From an uncultured Paraburkholderia sp. (lineage in GTDB: Bacteria > Pseudomonadota > Gammaproteobacteria > Burkholderiales > Burkholderiaceae): a stretch of 41,969 nt of DNA. Shown here one piece after another: positions 27,911 to 38,316 of this stretch; position 1 is the first letter of the stretch, and every line of letters begins with the position of its first letter. A program made the translations under genes and the position numbers. The notes under the pieces were generated by a model that did not search any database, was not told the origin of the DNA, and saw nothing but the letters and a program-made list of their open reading frames with translations. Where the stretch lies: positions 1 through 41,969 of the forward strand of contig CALNWS010000040.1 in assembly GCA_940747215.1 (NCBI GenBank). Reading direction: 5' to 3'.

Positions 27911-30347
27911 GTGAACATTCGCAACCTCGACGCCGTGTTTCGTCCCAAGTCCGTCGCCGTGATCGGCGCGTCCGACCGGCCGGGCAGCACCGGCGCAATG
28001 GCGTGGTTGCGCGTGCTGGAGGGCGGCTTCGGCGGCATGCTTGCTGTGGCCGGTCAATCCGGAATACGAAAAGCTCGGCGCACACGACGTGACGGCCGAT
28101 GCGGGCGACCTGCCGGAAGCGCCGGGCGTCGCGGTGATCTGCACGCCACCCGACACGTGGCCAGGCATCATCCACAAGCTCGGCGGACTGGGCACGCGCG
28201 CGGCGATCATCGTCGGCGAGGCGCGCAGCGACGCCGACCGCCTCGCGCTGCGCCACGCACTCTCGGCGGCGCGGCCGCATCTGCTGCGGATCGTCGGACC
28301 GGGCAGTCTCGGCGTGATCTCGCCCGCGCTGCGCACGCATCTCGGCGCGCCGTCGTGCACCGTGAAGGCGGGCGGCGTGGCGTGGGTGTCGCAGTCGAAT
28401 GCATTGACCAATGCCGTGCTCGGCTGGGCGCACGCGCGCGGCCTCGGCTTTTCGCATGCGGTGGCGCTCGGCGGCGAGGCAGACGTGGATGCCGGCGACG
28501 TGCTCGACTATCTGGCGAGCGATCCCGGCACGCGCGCAATCCTGCTCGAGTTAAATACCGTGCGGGCGGCGCGCAAGTTCATGTCGTCGGCGCGTAACAA
28601 GCCGGTGCTGGCGCTGCGCTCGGGCCGGGCCGATCCCGCCGACGCGCTCTACACGGCCGCGTTTCGCCGCGCAGGCATGGTGCGCGTCGATGCGCTCGAC
28701 GATCTGCTCGACGAAATCGAAACGCTCGGCGTGGGCTGCGTGGCGGCTGGCGCAACGGCGACGCTGATTACGAGCGACAGCGGCCTTGCGACGCTGGCGT
28801 GCGACGCCTTTGCTGAAGCTGGCGCCACGATGGCGCAATGGCCGGCCGAGGCGTCGGACGCGTTGCGCAGAGTGTTGCCGCACGCGGTAGGCGGCAACCC
28901 GCTGCAACTCGGCGACGACGCGCGTCCCGAACATTTCGGCACCGCGCTCAAACTGCTCGCCGAGCATCGCAGCACGGGGACGGCGTTCGTCGTGCACGCA
29001 TCGACGCATAGCGTGCCCGTGGGCGACGTGGCGCGGGTGCTGATCGAGAACCAGCGCTACGCGTATCGCGGATTGCTCGCGTGCTTTTTCGGCGGCGTGG
29101 ATTCCGCTATGCGCGACATGCTACACGCACAAGGCATTCCGGTTCGCACCACGTCGCAACGGCTCGCGCGTCTGGTCGATTACCGCATGGGCCGCGAGTT
29201 GCTGATGCAAACGCCCGAAGGCTTACCAGTGCAGGTTCCTGAGGCGATCGACGCGGTGCAGGCACAGGCGCGCGCCGCGCTTGCCGTAGGTGAGCACCAA
29301 CTAACCGGCGACGCGGCAGCGCAATTGCTGGAGCGGTTCGGTCTGCGCATGGAGCGTGCGATGGCGCATGAAGCGTCTGGGGCGTTGTCGGAGGCATTAA
29401 CAGAAGCGGCGTCGTCCGGTTGCGTGGATGACGGCGCGCAGGCGTCGACGCGTCCTGTCGTCGACATCGCCGTCGAGCTTCGCGACGACGGCAATTTCGG
29501 CTCGGTGTTCCGCTTCACGGCGCCGTCGGTGGACGGCGTGTCCGCGCCGTTGTGCGTCTATGGATTGCCGCCGCTGAATCCGATGCTGGCGCGCGACATC
29601 GTCACGCGTTCGCCTTACGCGCGGCTGGTTGCGCCCGAGCCGGCGCTGGTCGCGCTCACCGCGCTTTCGCAGGCGGTGTGCGACGTGAAGGAGATGTGAA
29701 GGAGATCGTCGGACTGTCGCTGACGCTGCGCGTGTATCGGGAACACGTGACGGTCGTGGATCCGGTGGTCGGCATCGCGGAGAAGCGCAGCCGCCTCGCG
29801 ATCGTCCCCTATCCGCGGCGTTATGAAGAGACGTTGGACTGGCAGGGGCTGCATGTGACGGTGCGGCCGATCCGTTCTGAAGACGAAGCGGTGCATCACG
29901 ATTTTGTCGAAGCGATGACGCCCGAGGATTTGCGTCTGCGATTTTTTCGGCGCGGTGGGCAGCTTCGATCACTCGCAACTCGCGCGTATGACGCAGATCG
30001 ACTACGACCGCGAGATGGCGCTGATCGCCACGGTGCGAAACGACGAAGGCTTCACGCGCACACTCGGTGTGGTGCGCGCGGTGGCTGATCCGGATAACGA
30101 AACGGCTGAATTCGCGGTGGCGGTGTGCTCCGACCAGAAGGGCCGCAAGCTCGGCCAGTTGCTGATGGACCGGATCATCCGCTACGCGCGGGCGCGCGGC
30201 ATTCACTGGCTGATCGGCGAGGCGCGGCGCGAAAACGCCCCGATGATTTCGCTCGCGAGAGCTTGCGGCTTCACGATTACGCTGACGGAAGATCCGGTGG
30301 TGGTGGGGTTCAGGATGGCGCTGGAGGAGGCCGAAGGCTACACCTGA
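27911..30347 (+). pseudogene. Acyl-CoA synthetase (NDP-forming)-like/GNAT protein, Pat-like, three frameshifts
   Basis: Proteins of this layout (CoA-binding domain, succinyl-CoA-ligase-like domain, ATP-grasp part, C-terminal GNAT) include Pat/PatZ, which acetylates lysines of Acs. A GTG start gives NIRNLDAVFRPKSVAVIGAS. Near 28045 the frame shifts (MLAVNPEYEKLGAHDVTADA). An 11-bp tandem duplication at 29685-29706 puts a TGA after CDVKEM; KEIVGLSLTLRVYREHVTVV then continues out of frame. An extra G near 29955 separates LRLRFF from GSFDHSQLARMTQIDYDREM. The GNAT core (VAVCSDQKGRKLGQLLMDRI) is last. Total of about 810 codons is slightly short. Confidence 0.9.
29685..29706. repeat. 11-bp tandem duplication in the Pat-like gene
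   Basis: GTGAAGGAGAT is present twice in tandem; removal of one copy restores CDVKEIVGLSLTLRV. Confidence 0.93.
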
Positions 30348-30483
30348 CGTACGGTGCCCCGCCCGGCGATCCAGCAAGAGTGAATCGCCTGTGCACAATG
30401 ACAAATGCGGCACGATGTTCCGACGTTTCCCAACGTTTGTTGAGCGGACAGCTTTCATACAATCTTGCGAACCGGTTACGCAG

Positions 30484-30500
30484 GCCTAGCTTTGCTAGGC
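30484..30500. repeat. Short perfect hairpin upstream of tpsA
   Basis: GCCTAGC-TTT-GCTAGGC, a 7-bp perfect stem with a 3-nt loop, is bracketed by ACCGGTT-like sequences, 68 bp before the TpsA start. It may be a leader hairpin or the remains of a terminator for the preceding gene. Confidence 0.45.
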
Positions 30501-30567
30501 AACCGGTCATCCGACATTCTGTGTTCGCGCGAGATTTAGTTAGCTATCTTAATTAAGAGGTTAACAA

Positions 30568-32331
30568 ATGAATAAGAAACGTACCCAGAGGAATGATCCA
30601 ACCGCAGTGGGGCTGCGTTATCGCCTCGCGCTACTGCCGGCCATGCTGATGGCTGCCATGGGCTGTGCGAACACCGCGTGGGCGGTGGATGACGGCGTGA
30701 TCGCAGCCGGTGCCGGTGCGCTTAGAAGCAAGGCAACAAGACGACTATTTCGCAATCGAGCGACAAGATAGTCGTGAACTGGAAGAACTTCAATATCGGC
30801 GCGGATCAGACGGTGGTGGTCAATCAACCGGGCGTTAGTTCGGCCGTTCTCAATCGCGTTACGACGGCGGGTCCCACGCAGATCGACGGCACGCTGAAGG
30901 CTAATGGGCACGTGTTTGTGGTGAACCCGGTGGGTGTGGTGTTCGGTAATGGGGCGAAGGTCGATATGGGGAGTCTGGTGGCGTCTAAGTTCGACGCTCG
31001 CGACAGGACTTCATGAATGGCGGTGCACCCTACGCCGGCAACTATTGGCTTCTTAATCTGTATTCTGGCAATGCAGATGCGCGTGTCACGAACAACGGCA
31101 AACTCGTTGCGCAAGAATCGGTTACGCTTCTGGGGCCTCAGGTCGTCAACTCCGGCACGACCCAAGCAAAGGACTTCACGCTCAGCGCGGCGAATGGCGC
31201 TGCGATACTAATTAATGAACGATTCGAGCCTGCGGGTCATCGGGTCATCCTTGGCAAGCAGGCGCAAAACGCGCTGGTCGCGAATTATGGCGTTCTCGCT
31301 GCAAATGGTGGCGATGTCCAACTTTCTACGTTTGCCACGGGCGCCATGCTGGGTACCGTCATTCAGAACACGGGTCGCATCGAGGCGACGAGTGCATCCG
31401 CACAGGAAGGCGGCACGATCAGTCTGACCGCGATGGACGGCGGCAAGATGACCGGCGGCGGCCGTCTGTCAGTCGACAACGGGATTTCTATTCGTTCCGA
31501 AGGTCAGTTCGGCGGAATACTTTCCCCAAGTGGCACGGTGCTCGATCCAGCCATAGCACGCGCAGGCGTGTATTCGGCGCCATCTACGCATGACGTGACA
31601 GTTGAGGCTGATGCAAGACTGCAATCGCAACGCTCAATCAGTATTTCTCTTCGGACGGCGGTCATATCCAGATGAATGGGCTCATCAACGCCGCCAAAGA
31701 GGTATCGATCGATTCTACGATGCTGAAGTATGGCGACATGGGTCCCGAAGCCTCCGTTGGGATGATTACCACGAACGGCAGGATCAATTCCGGAACGGCG
31801 ACTTTGACGGGTTCCGCCATCAACATCAACGCGCCCATCAATGCAGAAAAACAGGTGTATGTTGAAAGCTATTACCGGGGACTTGAATCAACGCGCCAAT
31901 ATTACTTCTACGAACGGCTCAGTGAATCTGTTGGCCGGTGGCGGTATTAATTAAGCTGCTAGAGTCAAAACTTCCGCAGCCGAAACCGTCGCGCTGGATA
32001 CCGCATGGCGTCAGCTAGTCAATCAAACGCCTGCAGGGAAAATCCGTTCAGCGAATATTGCAGCGAAAACCAAAAAGGTAACGACGTTATGCTCGACGCA
32101 AGCACCTCGATTACGCAGCAACCTATGTCGCACACCTCGGCTGCCAACGTCGTTACGTTGAAGGCCTCTCATGTCGACACGGGCAAGATCGACGCCGGGA
32201 AGCAGATCAACATCAATGCGTACTCTGCGAGCTTGGGCGGCAAGCTGACGGCACCGGAAATCAATCTCCCGATCAACACGCGAAACGCCGAAGGCAAGAT
32301 TTACGTTCTGCCGAAATCCGCGAGCCTGTAA
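30568..32331 (+). pseudogene. Two-partner secretion exoprotein (TpsA), shattered
   Basis: TpsA proteins are large secreted beta-helices recognised by TpsB. An extended signal peptide is visible (MNKKRTQRN ... LPAMLMAAMGCANTAWA). The TPS domain follows in other frames: NWKNFNIGADQTVVVNQPGV, VNPVGVVFGNGAKVDMGSLV, then MNGGAPYAGNYWLLNLYSGN and GTVIQNTGRIEATSASAQEG. Frame breaks fall near 30725, 31003, 31215-31248 (compensating +4 and +8), 31618 and 31865-31950. The last readable part is NVVTLKASHVDTGKIDAGKQ ... INLPINTRNAEGKIYVLP. The gene is only about 590 codons. ATG at 30568 has AAGAGG upstream. Confidence 0.87.
31233..31248. repeat. 8-bp tandem duplication in tpsA
   Basis: CGGGTCAT occurs twice in tandem. 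With an apparent 4-nt insertion about 15 nt upstream it restores the frame, replacing DSSLRVI by an eleven-residue segment (ERFEPAGHRVI). Confidence 0.75.
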
Positions 32332-32423
32332 ATACCGAAAGGCGTGATGGTATCCGTATCGTCACGTCTTCTGTTTGCTTAAGGTTTTCCTGTTTCTCTC
32401 TACGCTCCCCACTCGACTACCCC

Positions 32424-33281
32424 TTGAAAGCTGCTGTCCTATCACGGCCATTGCATCGCAGTTCAAATCCCGCATGGTTCCCATTGCTTGGGATAACCGC
32501 GTGGCACGCCTCGGTCCACGCATACGAGCCCACAAACACCGGCTTGCTGCTCCGGCAGAATCCTGAACTGACGCGAGGTGCCGGAGTCGAATCTGGCGTT
32601 GGCAGACCTGCATCGACCGAGCAGCCCGTTGCACCTCAAGCCACGCCCGACAACGGCGAAGTCTCTTCTTTTTACGTCAATGCGTTCGACTTCGGCGGCG
32701 TGCTATCCAAGGAAGAGCAGCAGCGCGTGGACGCAACGTCACCATTTCGCAATTGCATGTGTTGCGCGATGCACTCACTGCCGTGCTTTACCACGGTGGC
32801 GATTCGCTTGTGCGAGTTGTCTTGCCTCCGCAAACCGTCTTGCCTCCGCAAACCGTCGTGGGTAGTGTAATCCATTTCGACATTGCTCGCGGCCATATCG
32901 AGTCGGTCAATGTGGAGAACGACTATGATGTCGCGACGAAGCGCATTAGAGAAATACTCGAAACCTCTCCCGCGAAAAACAGCCATTGCTGCGCGAAATC
33001 AAGCGCAACACGCGTCTTGTCGAAGAAACTCCGGGCATCGCTTCTGCAACGCCTGCTTTGCCGGGCGCATCCATGCAGATCTTTTACGACGACGCACGAG
33101 GAAGAACCCGCGGTGATGGTCAGATACTAGGCAGTAGTGTCAGATTGCAGGGTATGGCATTGGCGCGAGCTACAACGGCAAGCGTATAGGCGCGCAACTG
33201 AACTATGCGATGCGAGCGGGACATGCGCTGGAGCACACGGCTCGTCAGCAGACGTGGGTGACGGTGTCTACGACGTTCTAG
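32424..33281 (+). pseudogene. TpsB transporter remnant (ShlB/FhaC family)
   Basis: TpsB proteins are outer-membrane channels with two POTRA domains and a 16-strand barrel, normally about 550-600 residues. Here a TTG-start leader with a signal peptide (WFPLLGITAWHASVHA) is followed by POTRA-like text in several frames (SSFYVNAFDFGGVLSKEEQQ, LCDALTAVLYHGGDSLVRVV-like, VIHFDIARGHIESVNVENDY, REIKRNTRLVEETPGIASAT). Nearly the whole barrel is missing. The terminal strands GIGASYNGKRIGAQLNYAMR and RQQTWVTVSTTF end at TAG 33279-33281. It also carries an 18-bp in-frame tandem duplication. Order tpsA-tpsB is typical of these operons. Confidence 0.82.
32821..32856. repeat. 18-bp in-frame tandem duplication in tpsB
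   Basis: CTTGCCTCCGCAAACCGT occurs twice back to back, giving LPPQTV twice. Confidence 0.93.
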
Positions 33282-33356
33282 ATGAACTAGGTGGCGGTTA
33301 CGATCGCCATGCTCGATCGTTGAAGGCAGGTTCGTCTTTCATCTCTATCACTCAGC

Positions 33357-33394
33357 AAAAAGGCCGTTTAACCTTTCAATTGAACGGCCTTTTT
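33357..33394. terminator. Bidirectional terminator between tpsB and the metalloprotease gene
   Basis: AAAAAGGCCGTT (33357-33368) pairs exactly with AACGGCCTTTTT (33383-33394), with a 14-nt loop. A and T tracts on both sides serve the convergent genes. Confidence 0.88.
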
Positions 33395-33438
33395 GCATCG
33401 AAGAAGCCAGACCCGACTTTCGCCGGGCAAACATGTGA

Positions 33439-35377
33439 TTAGCGATAAATCACTGCAAATGGCCGAGTCACGACATCTTGACCGAAGCCGACGCTCCAGA
33501 CCGGATGATTGGAACCGTCCCAGACCACGGGCGTGGTTGCCATATTCAATCTGTAACTGTCGAGGCGGATAAAGGAATAGTACGGCACGCCGCCGGTCCA
33601 ATACTGGCCCATCGTGAACACCGTTTTGCCGTCTGGCGAATAGACGAACGGAAGAGACCAGTCGTTTGTAATACCGCTCGTTACTTCTTTGAACGATTTC
33701 CCGTCAACCTCGTAAATGAGCAGAGCGATGCCCTGCTTGTTGGTTCCTAGTAAAACCTGATTGTTGTCGAGTACGTGAAGGTCGTGAATACCGGCATCCG
33801 CCGGATTAATTGTGTCCAGAACGCCATAACGTCCGGTTTGCGTGTCGACCTAGCAATGGACGGCACGAGGTGATTCTCCGTACTCGGATCGACAATGTAT
33901 AAGTTTTCTCGTGTGTCAGGCCGACCAGCAACGGCTGCGAATGCCCTATACTGACAGCATGGCTACCGATCTGAACGTGCGAGTTCGTGTCCACCACGAT
34001 GATCGACTGTGCGTTACCGATTCCTCTGTTCTTCACAACATAGAGGCGTTGGATGGCGGCGCTATCCCGTGCGCAGCGATTCGCGTAGCGCCTGCAATAG
34101 GCAGATTCCACCCATGTTGAACGTGCTCAGCTCGTATTATCACCCTGCCGCCAGATGACATACGCGTATTTGCTGTCGCTGGACAATTGCATGTCCACGA
34201 TCTCTTCTGCAATTGTCTTTTGTAGCTTTAGCGTATCGGAGCGCGTGTCGATGTATCCAGACATCGTGTTGTGGTTTTGCCGGTTGACCAGCGTAAAAGC
34301 GACCTTGTTGCCATCGGGCGTAGCTGCAAAATAGCGGATTAGGAAACCGTCTGCGTTGGGGATAGCAATGCAGTCTGCAGCGTACTCGAAAGTCTTGCTG
34401 TCCTGTACCACTACGATGGGAGGATCGTTGGCTGTAAACACCGAATAGATTTTGCTTCCTAGTTTCCCATAGTACTTCTGGACAAGATTAATGTCGCTTG
34501 GGCTGAGAACGCCGAGGCCCATCCACGTTCGATTGCAGTAGTTCATGACGGACTGTAGATCCCATGGTCCATAGACAGCGCTGCCCTCCGTCTTCGGTTC
34601 TTTCTGCACTGCAGGCAGGTTTTTGCACCAGTCAGGTGTTTCCGGCCGGTCCTGCTCGTGAGCAAACGCAAGCAAATGACCAAATTCGTGAACGGCAACT
34701 GTTTTGACGCACGTTTCGAGGTCGTCCCAATTGAAACAGGGCAACGCCTTCAGACAATTTCCTGAGTCGTCCTTCAGCGCACATTGTGTTTCATTCAAGC
34801 CGAAACTCATTCTCAACTGGACAGCGGCAGCCCAGCCGAGCGCCGTTTCACCCTTGACGTATGTCTGAGGATTTTGGTTCGTAAAGTCCAGTCTAGCTCC
34901 GGGATAACCGGCCGCAGGCAGTTTCTGATCGTACTCAGGACACTGCGTCCAGTCCTCAAATGTCACGTCAGAATTTGCGCCCCATGTGCTATTGACGGCC
35001 TCTTTCACCCATTCTCGCTGGGTCGCGTTCCAGTCTGCTGCATTGTTCCAACATACATTGATCCGATGTGAATTCCAGATCCATGGAGCAAAGAAATATC
35101 CTCCCAACGCCTCGCCGCCAAGTTGCGTTGCGTGCAAGATATTAGGCGCCTTTGTTCCATTCAACACGACAGATGAAAACTTGACCTTTGCGAACTCTGG
35201 CGTCTGCAAAGGCACGTTACTTGTCTGCTCATTCTTCGCCCTGCTTGGGGTGATGGACGAAGATTGAGAAGAGATGCTGTCGCCCGCTCCGCACCCGGCT
35301 AAAGACACTGCGGGCAGGGCGGCCATCAGCCATCTAACGAGATAGCTCGTCAGATCCCTTGATGATTTTCTGATCAT
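33439..35377 (-). pseudogene. Lipoprotein metzincin protease with frameshifted C-terminal propeller
   Basis: The first 416 codons (35377 down to 34127) are intact: a lipoprotein signal with lipobox LAGC (Cys29), and a zinc site HEFGHLLAFAHEQDRPE with H230, E231, H234, H240, the metzincin HExxHxxxxxH pattern, though the usual Gly before the third His is Ala. An SVMNYCN segment gives the Met-turn-like motif. Several cysteines suggest disulfides. The tail resembles a beta-propeller repeat region and continues past TGA at 34127 in other frames (LYVVKNRGIGNAQSIIVVDT; ENLYIVDPSTENHLVPSIAR; VFTMGQYWTGGVPYYSFIRL) to TAA at 33439. There are about three frameshifts (near 34125, 33915 and 33855). The protease domain might still be made and secreted. 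I do not know a named homologue. Confidence 0.75.
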
Positions 35378-35702
35378 TTGATAAGGAATGTTGAATAGAT
35401 AAGAACGATTCAGATTGAAGATTTAATTTTCGAATCGCAATGATTTGATCGACTGATTCCAATAGTTGATTTTAGAAAATAGGACTTTATTGGAATCCTA
35501 ACTACAAAGGATATGCAAAGTGCTTTGGCCGAATCACAGTAGAAGGCCGCCGCGACTTCCGTGTCTCGCTATCATCTTAAATGGTATATTGCGGGTATTT
35601 TGTAAGCGAGTTGTGAAGTTTGTAATACCCGAGCTTTAATGGCAAGAGTCTTTCATGCGTTTTGATTAACTTCGCTCAATGAAGGAAATTTCCAATTACT
35701 TG
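35378..35702. other. AT-rich intergenic region
   Basis: This spacer is visibly AT-richer than its surroundings and contains the metalloprotease promoter on the minus strand. No gene is recognised. Its right end is the breakpoint where the SDR gene lost its 5' part. Confidence 0.45.
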
Positions 35703-36270
35703 TGTCAGATTCAAGGCGCTCGCCGCCGAACTCGGCCCGATCGACGTGCTGTTCAACTGCGCGGGCTACGTTCACGCCGGCTCGATTCTGGAATGCAGCG
35801 AGGAAGATTGGGACTTCGCCTTCGACCTGAACGCGAAGGCGATGTACCGCATGATCCGCGCGTTTCTGCCCGCCATGCTGGACAACGGCGGCGGTTCGAT
35901 CATCAACATGTCGTCGGCGGCGTCAAGCGTGAAGGGCGTGCCGAACCGCTTTGCGTACAGCGCGTCGAAGGCCGCGGTGATCGGCTTCACCAAGTCCGTT
36001 GCTGCGGACTTCGTCACGCGTGGTGTACGCTGTAACGCGATCTGCCCGGGCACGGTGAATTCGCCGTCGCTCGAACAGCGGATCGCCGCGCAGGCGCAAG
36101 CGCAGGGCGCGACGCTCGAAGCCGTGCAGGCGGCTTTCGTCGCGCGTCAGCCGATGGGCCGCATCGGCAAAGCGAAAGAAATCGCCGCGCTGGCGCTGTA
36201 TCTTGCGTCCGACGAATCGTCGTTCACCACGAGCCACGCTCATGTGATTGACGGCGGCTGGTCGAACTGA
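35703..36270 (+). pseudogene. SDR oxidoreductase lacking its N-terminus
   Basis: This is the short-chain dehydrogenase family, closest in feel to 2-keto-3-deoxy-L-fuconate or BDH2-like dehydrogenases. Readable text starts at FKALAAELGPIDVLFNCAGY and runs intact to HVIDGGWSN at 36270. The catalytic Ser (INMSSAAS), Tyr and Lys (YSASKAAVIG) are present. The first ~60 residues with the Rossmann TGxxxGIG nucleotide motif are missing; AT-rich unrelated DNA replaces them. A GTG at 35746 could start translation but the cofactor site would be absent. It was followed by the FAH gene in one operon. Confidence 0.9.
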
Positions 36271-36354
36271 CGCGAGCGCAGCGCTGCGACACTATGACGG
36301 CATCATTTGCGGTATCACTGCAAACCGAACACCACTGAAAAGGAAGTGAGAGGA

Positions 36355-36865
36355 TGAAACTGCTTCGTTATGGGCCGGAAGGTCAGGAAAAGCCGGGCTT
36401 GCTCGACGCACAAGGCAAGATTCGCGATCTGTCGGGTGTGGTGGCGACATCGATGGCGCCGCGCTCACCGACGCCGGCCTCGCCAAACTGCGCGCACTGG
36501 ATCCGGCTTCGCTGCCGGTCGTGGACAGCAACCCACGCATGGGGCCGTGCGTCGGCAAGATCGGCAAGTTCATCTGCATCGGGCTGAATTACGCGGACCA
36601 CGCAGCGGAATCGAATCTGCCGGTACCGACCGAGGCGGTCATCTTCAACAAAGTGGACGAGCGCGATCTACGGCCCGAACGACGACATCGAAATTCCGCG
36701 CGGCTCGAAGAAGACCGACTGGGAAGTGGAACTCGGCGTGGTGATCGGCAAGCCCGCGAAATACGTGGACGAAGCGAATGCGCTCGACTACGTCGCCGGC
36801 TATTGCGTGATCAACGACGTCTCGGAGCACGAATGGCAGATCGAGCGCGGCGGCACGTGGGACAA
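36355..36865 (+). pseudogene. Fumarylacetoacetate hydrolase family fragment
   Basis: FAH-family hydrolases (about 280 residues) in this setting cleave 2-keto-3-deoxy sugar acids such as L-fuconate derivatives. The start MKLLRYGPEGQEKPGLLDAQ follows AGGAAGTGAGAGG. A shift near 36455 leaves GPCVGKIGKFICIGLNYADH in another frame, and another near 36665 precedes IYGPNDDIEIPRGSKKTDWE and VELGVVIGKPAKYVDEANAL. Homology ends at QIERGGTWDKG (about 36865); the remaining ~40% of the protein, including part of the metal site, is absent. The last frame runs straight into an unrelated downstream coding segment. Confidence 0.9.
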
Positions 36866-37130
36866 AGGCAACACTTCTGTGCCCGTGTTGATCAATGGGT
36901 TTGAACCCGTTTCCATCGGCGACATTGAGTGCATCGCAGACATTACTTACGAACAAGCCGAAGCGATGGGCGCCATCTTTCGCAGCATCTTGAGGCTAAC
37001 CGATAATCGCGAAGTCAGGAAGCTTTGCGAACGCGGTGCCCTGCAGGCTAATCTGCAAGCAAATGACATTGATGTGATTCGCGAACGGGCGGTTAAAGCA
37101 GGACTCGACGTAAGCGAGGTGAGGCAATGA
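36866..37130 (+). CDS. Unrecognised small protein, fused in frame to the FAH remnant
   Basis: From NTSVPVLINGFEPVSIGDIE to ERAVKAGLDVSEVRQ there are about 87 residues of mainly helical, acidic text (IADITYEQAEAMGAIFRSIL, RLTDNREVRKLCERGALQ). It does not belong to the FAH family. It ends with a 4-nt overlap with the next small gene (ATGA at 37127), as in mobile-element operons. Its own start is not evident: the sequence is open leftward into the FAH fragment, so the first codons may have been lost at the junction. Function unknown. Confidence 0.55.
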
Positions 37131-37389
37131 GAACAGAACATAACCGCTCGTTAGTCAGCGAGAAAGATAACCTCAGTTCCGTTGTGGTAATGGGTTTCTC
37201 CCGCCGCGCATGGCAGTTGTACAACGTGCTCTCCTTCATGGTTGAGGCATTGCCTGCTGACGCAGCCGGAGGCTTACCCGTGCAGTGCACGTTGGCGAAC
37301 TGCGTGAAGCCGCTAAATCACTCGCTTCAGATTTGAGTGTTCAGTCAGATCTGGTTAGCAGGCAGGAGAGGGGAGGCGCTCATGCGTGA
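37127..37389 (+). pseudogene. Small mobile-element hypothetical protein, frameshifted
   Basis: The start reads MRTEHNRSLVSEKDNLSSVV, then MGFSRRAWQLYNVLSFMVEA. Near 37285 the natural continuation moves to another frame (VGELREAAKSLASDLSVQSD ... LVSRQERGGAHA) and stops at 37387-37389, overlapping the next start. Without the shift the frame ends at 37336. No function is recognised. Tight ATGA-type overlaps on both sides indicate a polycistronic accessory module. Confidence 0.5.
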
Positions 37390-37674
37390 CCGCAATCTGA
37401 AATTGGCCGCCGGCATACAAAGGCCGTCAAGAATGGGGGGCGAAACGGGCCAGAATATTTTGTGCCCATCCGTTGCGTCGCTCGAAGCATGTCAATTTGC
37501 CATCAGGGGCCGACATCGGGCATGCCATTTTCGGTTGCTTCCAGCGATGACGACACGCTTCGCAACGCGGTTCCCTGGATGTCTGCTCAATCATCGTTGC
37601 TTCGTGATTGGAGGAGTTCTGACTTCCACGGCGTCGTGCAGCAGGCAATCGATCAGGCTTGGGTCGCGAGATAG
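37382..37674 (+). pseudogene. Small hypothetical protein, probably frameshifted
   Basis: MRDRNLKLAAGIQ from the ATG at 37382 appears to continue in another frame after about 37425 as NGPEYFVPIRCVARSMSICH and GMPFSVASSDDDTLRNAVPW, then SAQSSLLRDWRSSDFHGVVQ, stopping at 37674. The second-frame text looks like real protein. The family is not recognised. It overlaps the previous gene by 8 bp. Confidence 0.42.
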
Positions 37675-37680
37675 GATTTA

Positions 37681-38303
37681 ATTGGATTGCGGATTCCGAT
37701 AGTTCACTTAAGGGAAAAATAGAAACAAGCTTCGGCAACATGCTTGTCTATCTATACGTCGGCCACTCCCTTGTTCCGGGGCATTTGAGATTTAGCGGCT
37801 TTCCAGAGGCGCTCGTTCATATCGGTTTTTTCGACAAACTGGATGCCGCAGGAGTCGTCCAAAGGCAGGTGTCGGCAACAGCATGTTGAACACCTTGATG
37901 ATCATCGGGTCCTCTCGGTCACTCGCATTGGACGCGGTCGAATCGAGATTGATTTTGAATTGCTCGATCACGAATGCGCAGAATTGCGAGGCCCAGATAT
38001 GGATGAAGTCCGCAGGGTGGTGAAGGACATAAAGCCTGTGTGGATAAGCTACCGACTTCGCGGCGTGAGTACGAAAATTTCGCCATCAACTATGTCGACG
38101 GAGTGCTCGACCTAGTCAAGTATCTCCTGTCGTCTTCTCAGGGCGGTTTCAGGTTTGTCGAATCGTCAAAGTCGCGTGTTTTCCCGATGCTTGCCGACTT
38201 ACGGCGTGAACTGCAGCGTTCTGCTGTCTCATTCAGCACTTCGGACCGGCAGAACGAAATATCGGCTATCGCAAATCGCTATCGGCCACAAACGTCGAAT
38301 TAA
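37681..38303 (+). pseudogene. Eroded hypothetical gene(s) of the mobile segment
   Basis: Protein-like text appears in successive frames: MLVYLYVGHSLVPGHLRFSG with ALVHIGFFDKLDAAGVVQRQ (to about 37880), RIEIDFELLDHECAELRGPD with VRRVVKDIKPVWISY (about 37930-38050), and EYENFAINYVDGVLDLVKYL with MLADLRRELQRSAVSFSTSD (to 38303). It is either one gene of about 200 codons with at least two frameshifts or two small genes. No family is recognised. Confidence 0.4.
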
Positions 38304-38316
38304 AAAGGAGCTGCTC

